30,497 bases of DNA from a virus. Under the pieces are notes generated by a model. The model saw only the letters and a program-made list of their open reading frames with translations, was not told where the DNA came from and searched no databases. The stretch spans positions 1 through 30,497 of IMG/VR virus record IMGVR_UViG_3300030104_004124; one strand, written 5' to 3'. Position 1 is the stretch's first letter; each line of letters starts with the position of its first letter. The position numbers and the translations under genes were made by a program. Of the stretch, positions 12,692 to 18,158 are shown in pieces.

Positions 12692-12955
12692 CTACGATCT
12701 CCAAAGGTTTACTTGAAACTCTGCCTTTGCCTCACCTAACCTGTCCAACATCTGCTGCAATCTATTCATTGGATCCTTCCACTTACGTACTACACATAAC
12801 TTCATAAGCATCTTGATGTCAGCCTCAGCACGGTTGATCTTGTTACGCTTGTTAACCATAGCTTCAGTAGCTTCAATAGCTTGTACTTCTAACTCAGGTA
12901 CTGCATTCATTGCTTGGGTCTCATCTTTTACATCTTCTAAGTATAACATATACAT
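12692..12955 (-). CDS. helical hypothetical protein, first gene of the early block
   Basis: The protein has 87 residues from the ATG at 12955, or 85 from an ATG two codons later that is better spaced from the GGAGAT site. It is almost wholly helical (LEVQAIEATEAMVNKRNKINRAEADIK; NRLQQMLDRLGEAKAEF), probably a coiled-coil dimer. It is followed by the hairpin at 12666-12685. No family is recognised. Its place nearest the divergent control region means it would be transcribed first. Confidence 0.6.
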   Translation of the reverse strand: MYMLYLEDVKDETQAMNAVPELEVQAIEATEAMVNKRNKINRAEADIKMLMKLCVVRKWKDPMNRLQQMLDRLGEAKAEFQVNLWRS

Positions 12956-13024
12956 ATCTCCATTAATTAATATTTAAAATCAATTGAAAATAATCAAATC
13001 AAAAATAACTAAAAAGTGATAACT

Positions 13025-13041
13025 AAAAACCCTATTTAGGG
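13025..13041 (-). terminator. weak minus-strand terminator
   Basis: Read on the minus strand, CCCTA-AA-TAGGG (13041-13030) is followed directly by TTTTT (13029-13025), the layout of a rho-independent terminator. The stem has only five pairs and a two-base loop, so strength is doubtful. It would stop minus-strand transcripts coming from the control region before the early block's own promoter. Confidence 0.35.
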
Positions 13042-13117
13042 GTACACCATTGTATAAAACACCACATACCAAAATCCTATAATTTTTGAAACTTTTTTCA
13101 TTTTATTCTAATTTCCT

Positions 13118-13145
13118 TTGCATATACTATTAACAATGGTATATT
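13118..13145 (+). promoter_or_regulatory. extended -10 promoter for the late operon
   Basis: TTGCAT (13118-13123) and TATATT (13140-13145) are 16 bases apart, and TGG directly precedes the -10 hexamer, giving the extended TGn motif that can compensate for a weak -35. Expected initiation near 13151-13153 coincides with the first bases of the closed-helix element at 13150-13263, so the transcript would begin with that structure. The -35 matches only three of six consensus bases. Confidence 0.45.
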
Positions 13146-13149
13146 ACTA

Positions 13150-13263
13150 TATCGGTAGTGTAATGCTATCACCCAGATAGTACCCCTGTGTAGGTTCTGC
13201 TAAATGGGTCAGACGTTGGGTTGCCCCATCATATAGATGTAAGGATTCCCCCGATAACCGATA
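13150..13263. other. 114-base leader element closed by a 7-bp helix
   Basis: TATCGGT (13150-13156) pairs perfectly with ACCGATA (13257-13263). Inside are the hairpin CTATC-ACCCA-GATAG (13167-13181) and, at 13215-13233, a 19-base motif that matches 17 of 19 bases with 12030-12048 in the same orientation. On the + strand the element starts where the promoter at 13118-13145 should initiate and is followed by six A residues. It could be a 5' leader RNA of the late operon; minus-strand transcription is not excluded. Confidence 0.5.
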
Positions 13264-13388
13264 AAAAATGCTTAATTATAAGCTTAAGATATGGGAGAAC
13301 ATTACTGGTCTTAAGTGAAGTTTTGAGTTAAAGATCCAAAAAAGTTCCTCTGGTGCTCAGGGGATAGCTCTATCTAATTGGAGATAAT

Positions 13389-13550
13389 ATGGCGAAAAAA
13401 GAATACAAGTTAGTTATAGATTACGATTGTGAAGATTATGACGAAACTGGTATGGATCGTGTTTGGCTTGATACTGGTGAACATGTAATAGAATTACCTA
13501 TAGAATTATTACCTTATTTAGAAGATTCTGAAATACTTGGAATTGCCTAA
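13389..13550 (+). CDS. small acidic protein, first late-strand gene
   Basis: This 53-residue ORF (MAKKEYKLVIDYDCEDYDET...) has a strong net negative charge and a beta-then-helix pattern. A GGAGAT ribosome site lies four bases before the ATG at 13389. It is followed by a GC-rich hairpin before the small terminase. Small acidic proteins in this position may be DNA mimics or regulators, but nothing specific is recognised. Confidence 0.6.
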   Translation: MAKKEYKLVIDYDCEDYDETGMDRVWLDTGEHVIELPIELLPYLEDSEILGIA

Positions 13551-13557
13551 TAGACCA

Positions 13558-13574
13558 AACCCCCTGGCGGGGTT
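13558..13574 (+). terminator. GC-rich hairpin between the first two late-strand genes
   Basis: AACCCC-CTGGC-GGGGTT forms a perfect six-bp stem with a five-base loop. It lies after the first late-strand stop and 13 bases before the small-terminase ATG. No T-run follows, so full termination is unlikely. It could protect the upstream mRNA or tune terminase translation, which otherwise has only a weak ribosome site. Confidence 0.35.
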
Positions 13575-13587
13575 CGGATAGATTTAA

Positions 13588-14340
13588 ATGAGACATTATA
13601 AAGTTAATAAAATACAACATACGGTTTTTGACTCTGAAGATGAAGTACCTTCAAATATACATTATTTGCGGGAGTGGCGGGAGTGCGTCTTGTCAGATTG
13701 GGTACTTGCAGATGATGGCTGTGTAATACAAATTTTACGTAAAGGCAGTATGACTAAGCCTAAAGGAAAGGTGCGTAAAGTAGACTATATAGGTACCTGT
13801 ACGGGTACTTTTGTAGTATCGAAAAAGACAAAGATGGATACATCTAAAAGGACTAACATATATTCAATTGGAGGTGATGTTGAAAGAAATCAAAGACTGG
13901 ATGAAAGAGAAAGCTTATCCACACGTGAAGAAATATTTGTTAAATACTTGGCAGGGGGGATGGATCATAGGGAAGCGTATCTTAAAGCGTTTCCTACAAA
14001 TGATCCTCACTATGCTGGAATACGTTCGGGCCAACTTGTCAAAACTGCTAGAATAAGGAGTGCTATGAAGGATGAATTGAAACCATACATGGAAGCTTTG
14101 GGATTAGACGAGAACTATGTTCTTGCTAATATAAAGGAGGTAATCGACTCTAGCGAAAAGGATGATACGAAGTTAAAAGCTTTGTTCAAGTTAGCGGACA
14201 TTTTAGATATGGAAGATAAAAACAAAACACAGGTAACTACCGTTACTGGAGCAATGTTCCAAGGATTTACTCCAGATAAGATAGAGGCGGCAGAAAGACC
14301 TAAAGAAATACAACAATCTCATGGAGATGAGCCAATATAG
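13588..14340 (+). CDS. terS: terminase small subunit with N-terminal extension
   Basis: Residues about 108-165 of 250 hold the helix-turn-helix of small terminases: ESLSTREEIFVKYLAGG, MDHREAYLKAFP, HYAGIRSGQLVKTARIRSAM. Helical oligomerisation segments follow (LDENYVLANIKEVIDSS, DTKLKALFKLADIL) and a disordered tail. The protein recognises the packaging site and feeds DNA to the large terminase. The first 85 residues form a separate beta-rich domain (DWVLADDGCVIQILRKG; YIGTCTGTF), so the protein is longer than a minimal small subunit. An internal ATG at residue 54 has a better ribosome site and could give a shorter form. The large subunit follows six small genes later. Confidence 0.7.
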   Translation: MRHYKVNKIQHTVFDSEDEVPSNIHYLREWRECVLSDWVLADDGCVIQILRKGSMTKPKGKVRKVDYIGTCTGTFVVSKKTKMDTSKRTNIYSIGGDVERNQRLDERESLSTREEIFVKYLAGGMDHREAYLKAFPTNDPHYAGIRSGQLVKTARIRSAMKDELKPYMEALGLDENYVLANIKEVIDSSEKDDTKLKALFKLADILDMEDKNKTQVTTVTGAMFQGFTPDKIEAAERPKEIQQSHGDEPI

Positions 14341-14348
14341 GAGGCAAT

Positions 14349-14414
14349 ATGCCAAGTAAGAAGAAAAAGAAAATGCCAGCAAAGACTAAGCCAAAAAGAA
14401 GGCCTGGCTATTAG
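14349..14414 (+). CDS. 21-residue Lys/Arg-rich peptide
   Basis: MPSKKKKKMPAKTKPKRRPGY is coded after a good AGGAGG ribosome site, and its stop overlaps the next GTG start (TAGTG). Twelve of 21 residues are Lys or Arg. It may bind nucleic acid, or serve mainly to couple translation to the next gene. Such tiny peptides are normally left out of annotations; the ribosome site and exact overlap are the support. Confidence 0.45.
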   Translation: MPSKKKKKMPAKTKPKRRPGY

Positions 14415-14725
14415 TGAGATCGGCTTTAATGGAAAAAGATTTCTTAGACTGGTATTCTGAAATAGCAGAAAAAACTGGAATTAGTGCAGATCCTAATGAT
14501 CCTAGGCATTACTATGATTATAGGTCTGCATATAAGTCTGGAGCTACTACAAATAAAGAAGGTCATTTACCTTCTAGGTTTAAACACGACTTACATCCAA
14601 ATAGATATATTGTCGATAAAAAGACTTTAGATATTCGTGATAGTAAGTATAATAAAAAAGCTAAGCTTGAAGATATGATAATGCAATCTTTTAAGCGTAA
14701 AGAGTATGAAGAGAGCTTGTTCTAA
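14414..14725 (+). CDS. hypothetical protein with GTG start
   Basis: The 103-residue protein starts at a GTG overlapping the previous stop. The N-terminus MRSALMEKDFLDWYSEIAEKTG is helical; the middle is polar (DPNDPRHYYDYRSAYKSG) and contains a LPSRFKHDLHPNRYI segment. This polar 'YDYR.AY..G...' stretch resembles short segments I know in phage internal virion and peptidase-like proteins, but I cannot assign it. The first 21 bases are nearly repeated at the start of the next gene. Confidence 0.6.
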   Translation: MRSALMEKDFLDWYSEIAEKTGISADPNDPRHYYDYRSAYKSGATTNKEGHLPSRFKHDLHPNRYIVDKKTLDIRDSKYNKKAKLEDMIMQSFKRKEYEESLF

Positions 14726-14832
14726 TGAGATCAGCTTTAATTGAAGCTATGCTTTCAAAGGTTAACCATTCTCAGGTGTGGAGGTGGATTGCTTTTGTTA
14801 GCATTGCTTTACATATATATAGGAGTTTTTAG
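14725..14832 (+). CDS. small membrane protein in the lysis region
   Basis: This 35-residue ORF (MRSALIEAMLSKVNHSQVWRW...) starts in the stop of the previous gene (TAATG) and has one short hydrophobic segment (WIAFVSIALHIY). It lies directly before the cell-wall hydrolase and ends two bases before its ATG. Size and place are compatible with a holin-like or lysis-accessory protein, though the single helix is short. Confidence 0.4.
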   Translation: MRSALIEAMLSKVNHSQVWRWIAFVSIALHIYRSF

Positions 14833-14833
14833 T

Positions 14834-15490
14834 ATGGCTTCAAAAGAAAGCGATTACAATATATTAAAAAGAGTTGCTGAAGAAGAGTCTTATGATTTTG
14901 ATAAATTAATTAACTTATGGACTGTTGAATCCTCACGTGGTACAGACCCTAATTGGGATAAAGGGGACTATATAGGTCATTTTCAATTTGGAACTTTGGC
15001 AGCAAAAGATGTAGGCTTTAACTTAAGTGATGCTTATGATTTAGAAAAAAGTGCTCGTGCAGCAATAAAGTTAAGTAAAAAAAATACTAAAGATATGCCT
15101 AATTCGTCTAGAATATTAAAAAGTCTTGGCATAGATAATGATGGAGATGAAAAAGGATTAATTGATTATATAGCTCATCAGCAAGGAAGGGCTGGTATGC
15201 TAGATATAATTAGCACTACAGAGAGTGGTAAATTTGGAAGCGCATCTACTAGATCTAATATTCTTGATAACTTAGGGCTTTCAGATATCCAAAAAAAAGA
15301 AATGGATATTATTGGGCCTCCTACTGTGCAAGATAATAAAAATTTAGCTAAAAATTACTTGAATTTTTGGAAAGCAAGATATAAAGATAAAAAGGCAAAT
15401 GCAGAGCAATGGAAAAAGTCTCAAGTTAAAAACAATGATACTAGCTTCTTTTTTCCAGATGAAAATGTAATGAATGAAGCTCTCGGATAA
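14834..15490 (+). CDS. lysozyme-like cell-wall hydrolase (lytic transglycosylase fold)
   Basis: The 218-residue protein has a probable catalytic Glu32 in LWTVESSRGTDP, followed by YIGHFQFG (47-53), the ES-GH-Q-G layout of lytic transglycosylase/goose-lysozyme domains. Later helices include LIDYIAHQQGRAGML. The ATG at 14834 has an AGGAG site eight bases upstream. The same frame stays open to an ATG at 14741, which would add a hydrophobic segment (LLLLALLYIYIGVF) but lacks a ribosome site. The enzyme may act as endolysin, or as a virion muralytic protein that opens the wall at entry; its place among packaging genes does not decide. Confidence 0.65.
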   Translation: MASKESDYNILKRVAEEESYDFDKLINLWTVESSRGTDPNWDKGDYIGHFQFGTLAAKDVGFNLSDAYDLEKSARAAIKLSKKNTKDMPNSSRILKSLGIDNDGDEKGLIDYIAHQQGRAGMLDIISTTESGKFGSASTRSNILDNLGLSDIQKKEMDIIGPPTVQDNKNLAKNYLNFWKARYKDKKANAEQWKKSQVKNNDTSFFFPDENVMNEALG

Positions 15491-15587
15491 GGACATTGAA
15501 AGAGCAAAGAAATTTGCACAAAGAATTAGAGATTACTTTAAACAGCCTAAATGGCTAAAGAAAAAGGAAAGAAATGGCAAACTATGA
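15474..15587 (+). CDS. small basic helical protein
   Basis: This 37-residue ORF (MKLSDKDIERAKKFAQRIRD...) spans the short gap between the hydrolase and the next gene, overlapping both ends. It is highly basic with an amphipathic helix (RIRDYFKQPKWLKKK). The ribosome site is poor, so it would depend on coupling to the hydrolase. Confidence 0.4.
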   Translation: MKLSDKDIERAKKFAQRIRDYFKQPKWLKKKERNGKL

Positions 15588-16017
15588 TAATTATGCATTT
15601 GATGCAATGAATGAAAACAATCCAGATAGAGATATTACAGGTGGTGCAATAGCTTATTCTGAATATGAAATGGATATGACTCCTAAGCAACAGGAGAAGT
15701 ATCGTAAAACTCTTATGGGAACTTTAGAAGGCGCTTATCGTAGCGATCCTCATAAGGGTAAGCTAGATTTTAACAAATGGTTAGATAATTTAAAGCCTGA
15801 ACTTGTTATGGAAAGAGCTCGTAAGTGGAGAGAGTTAAGAGAAGAAGGGAAAGGGCAAGAGCAGGAAGATTATCGTCAACTTGAAGATGCTGGTTTATTA
15901 GAAGGTCTTCTTATGAAGCATACAGGAAGATTAGAAGATGTTAGAGAGATTATTGGGAAAGATACTCCTAGACCTCTTGAAGAATTTGTTCCTACACCTA
16001 TGGAGTTTCGTAAATAA
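15574..16017 (+). CDS. hypothetical protein before the large terminase
   Basis: The 147-residue acidic, helical protein has a polar N-terminus (NYDNYAFDAMNENNPDRD), helical middle (MTPKQQEKYRKTLMGTLEGAY) and a Pro-rich end. AAGGA precedes the ATG, and its stop overlaps the next start (TAATG). Genes of this size next to the terminase are often minor virion proteins. No family is recognised. Confidence 0.65.
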   Translation: MANYDNYAFDAMNENNPDRDITGGAIAYSEYEMDMTPKQQEKYRKTLMGTLEGAYRSDPHKGKLDFNKWLDNLKPELVMERARKWRELREEGKGQEQEDYRQLEDAGLLEGLLMKHTGRLEDVREIIGKDTPRPLEEFVPTPMEFRK

Positions 16018-16298
16018 TGGCTGATAAAGATAAAGGCTCTATACAGGACACCTTGTCTACGGCAGCTAGTAAGTTTAGCGTTTCACATAATCTTTATGAT
16101 GTATTGGGGCAAACCTTATTAGATGGTGTTAAGTCTGGTCGTCTTAATCCAAAGAGAGCTGAGGACTTATTAAGGAATATGGGTACTGCAAATATTGGAG
16201 TAGATCTAGGAAAAGGTTATGGATTAGATGTTGGATATAATCAATATATAGGTAATAGAAGGCAAGATTTAAAACTGAATATTAGTAAAAAGTTTTAA
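16017..16298 (+). CDS. small hypothetical protein with beta-rich C-terminus
   Basis: Residues 1-58 of this 93-residue protein are helical (DTLSTAASKFSVSHNLYDVL; RAEDLLRNMG). Residues 60-93 alternate polar and hydrophobic residues like an amphipathic beta-hairpin (GVDLGKGYGLDVGYNQY, then DLKLNISKKF), ending in Phe as outer-membrane barrel strands do. It overlaps genes on both sides by one base. The role is unknown. Confidence 0.6.
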   Translation: MADKDKGSIQDTLSTAASKFSVSHNLYDVLGQTLLDGVKSGRLNPKRAEDLLRNMGTANIGVDLGKGYGLDVGYNQYIGNRRQDLKLNISKKF

Positions 16299-17851
16299 TG
16301 GCTAATATTAATACTCAGAATGTTTCAAAGGTTGAAGAAGAGTTAAGGTTGGCTAATAATGATTTAATAGCATTTGGAAAGCTTTTTCTTCCTGATGATT
16401 TTATGCGTTCTGAAACTCCCTTTTTTCATTATGAGGTAGCAGATGCTTTATCTAATATGGATTTTAGACAGCTTGCTGTTATTCTACCAAGGGGTCACGG
16501 TAAAACAGTTCTTACTAAGTGCAACATATTGCATGACTTCGTATTTGCGCAAGAACCTTTGTTCTATGGATGGGTGGCTGCAAGCTCTAAGATCTCAGTT
16601 CCGAACTTAGACTATATTAAGTATCATATAGAATATAATGATAAAATTAAATATTACTTTGGCGATTTAAAAGGCAAGAAATGGACAGAAGATGATATTG
16701 AGCTTAAAAGTGGTTGTAAACTTATTTCTAAGAGTAACCTTTCTGGTATTCGTGGTGGTGCCAAGCTTCATAAAAGGTATGACCTTATTGTGCTGGATGA
16801 TTTTGAAGACGAGAACAATACTATTACTCCTGAGAGCCGCTCAAAGATATCCAATCTTGTTACCGCTGTTGTCTTTCCTGCCCTGGAGCCGAAAACAGGA
16901 AGATTAAGGATTAATGGAACGCCAGTTCACTTTGATGCTTTTATTCAAAAGATATTAATAGGGCATGAGCAAGCTATAAAAGAAAAAGAAGATTATTCAT
17001 GGAAGGTTATTACATATAAGGCTTTAATGGATGATGGCGAAGTGTTATGGCCTTCATGGTTTGGTCACAAAGAAATGGCTCGTAAGAAGAAGTTCTATGC
17101 AGATAGTGGAACTCCTCAAAAGTTTTATCAAGAGTATATGATGGAAGTACAGAGCGAGGAAGACTCTATATTTAATAGAGATCATGTCAAGTATTGGGAT
17201 GGTAGTTTTACTAAAGATGAAGAGACTGGACTTACATATATTATTCCTGATGGAGATGATCCAAAGCCTTGTAATATATTTGTAGGGGTTGATCCTGCTA
17301 CAGACTCTGCTAGAAGAAACTCTGACTATAGTGTTATATTAGCTATAGCAGTTACCCCAGATAATAACATATATATATTAGATTATATAAGGAATAGGAC
17401 TCTTCCAGTGCTAGGAATACCTGGAACTGATAAAAAGGGAATAGTTGATTATATATTTGATTATGCTAAATTTTACAAACCGACATTGTTTACAATTGAA
17501 GATACATCAATGTCTAAGCCTATATTCCAAGCTATAAGAGCTGAGATGAGAAGGCGAAATGAATTTACTATACCATTTAAAGAAGAAAAGCCTGGAAATA
17601 GAATGAGCAAGAGAGATAGGATTCAAGAGATTTTAGCTCAAAGATTTTCAGTAGGGCAGGTTCATATAAAGAAAACTCAATATGATTTACATAGAGAGAT
17701 AATGACATTTGGCCCTCGTATGGCTCATGATGATACTATAGATGCTTTAGCTTATGCATGTAAGTATTCTCACCCTCCACAAGGAATGCAGCAATCTAAG
17801 GATGGATGGTATAAACAAAAACCTCAAGCAAAAAATTGGATAACCGCATGA
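16298..17851 (+). CDS. terL: terminase large subunit
   Basis: This is the packaging motor, 517 residues, a usual length. The N-terminal ATPase has Walker A PRGHGKT (64-70), Walker B LIVLDDFE (163-170) and the coupling motif INGTP (205-209). The C-terminal RNase H-like nuclease has Asp332 in FVGVDPATDS, Glu401 in FTIEDTS and the AHDDTIDAL acidic cluster (476-484, Asp478, 479 and 482). It pumps DNA into the prohead using ATP and cuts the concatemer. The start overlaps the previous stop (TAATGG) and the stop overlaps the next gene (ATGA). Confidence 0.9.
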   Translation: MANINTQNVSKVEEELRLANNDLIAFGKLFLPDDFMRSETPFFHYEVADALSNMDFRQLAVILPRGHGKTVLTKCNILHDFVFAQEPLFYGWVAASSKISVPNLDYIKYHIEYNDKIKYYFGDLKGKKWTEDDIELKSGCKLISKSNLSGIRGGAKLHKRYDLIVLDDFEDENNTITPESRSKISNLVTAVVFPALEPKTGRLRINGTPVHFDAFIQKILIGHEQAIKEKEDYSWKVITYKALMDDGEVLWPSWFGHKEMARKKKFYADSGTPQKFYQEYMMEVQSEEDSIFNRDHVKYWDGSFTKDEETGLTYIIPDGDDPKPCNIFVGVDPATDSARRNSDYSVILAIAVTPDNNIYILDYIRNRTLPVLGIPGTDKKGIVDYIFDYAKFYKPTLFTIEDTSMSKPIFQAIRAEMRRRNEFTIPFKEEKPGNRMSKRDRIQEILAQRFSVGQVHIKKTQYDLHREIMTFGPRMAHDDTIDALAYACKYSHPPQGMQQSKDGWYKQKPQAKNWITA

Positions 17852-18003
17852 TAAAGTTTCTTATATTTACAGCATTGCTGAATCCCGAATTTTCGGAATC
17901 AGAATATATAAAGTCCGAATTTTCGGAATTACAAAAAACTTATAGAAAGCGTAGAGGCAAAGGGAGTAAAGGTCGAAGGCGTGGTGGGAAAGGATTAAGA
18001 TAA
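17848..18003 (+). CDS. small protein with duplicated EFSE motif and basic tail
   Basis: This 51-residue ORF starts within the terminase stop and ends TAATG with the next gene. A hydrophobic N-terminus (MIKFLIFTALL) is followed by two copies of EFSE(S/L), encoded by a perfect 15-base direct repeat (17885-17899 and 17915-17929). The end is an Arg/Lys/Gly tail (RKRRGKGSKGRRRGGKG). The tail looks nucleic-acid binding. The arrangement fits no family I know. Confidence 0.5.
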   Translation: MIKFLIFTALLNPEFSESEYIKSEFSELQKTYRKRRGKGSKGRRRGGKGLR

Positions 18004-18140
18004 TGAAAAAAGTAAAAGAGGTTATGGCTGAGATGTTAACAGAATGGTTGTTTAGAGACTTTGGTCTTTTGATTGACGAGCCTACACCAGAAGATATAGA
18101 AAAGAAATTAGAAGAGAATAAAGAAGAACCCGCACAATAA
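18003..18140 (+). CDS. small acidic protein
   Basis: The 45-residue ORF (MKKVKEVMAEMLTEWLFRDF...) has a helical N-terminal half, then DEPTPEDIEKKLEENKEEP. The ATG overlaps the previous stop. It lies 18 bases before the portal gene. It may be a small virion or assembly factor; unassigned. Confidence 0.5.
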   Translation: MKKVKEVMAEMLTEWLFRDFGLLIDEPTPEDIEKKLEENKEEPAQ

Positions 18141-18158
18141 CATAACAGAGGATATATA

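Larger units (their letters stand above)
12956..13388. other. divergent control region between early and late blocks
   Basis: The 433 bases hold no protein gene. From left to right there is an AT-rich stretch before the early block; two copies of TAACTAAAAA at 13006-13015 and 13020-13029; a small CCCTA-TT-TAGGG hairpin at 13030-13041; a long AT-rich stretch; and a + strand promoter at 13118-13145. The closed-helix element at 13150-13263 and a leader of about 125 bases to the first late gene follow. It is a natural place for early and late transcription starts and possibly for a replication origin. Confidence 0.55.
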
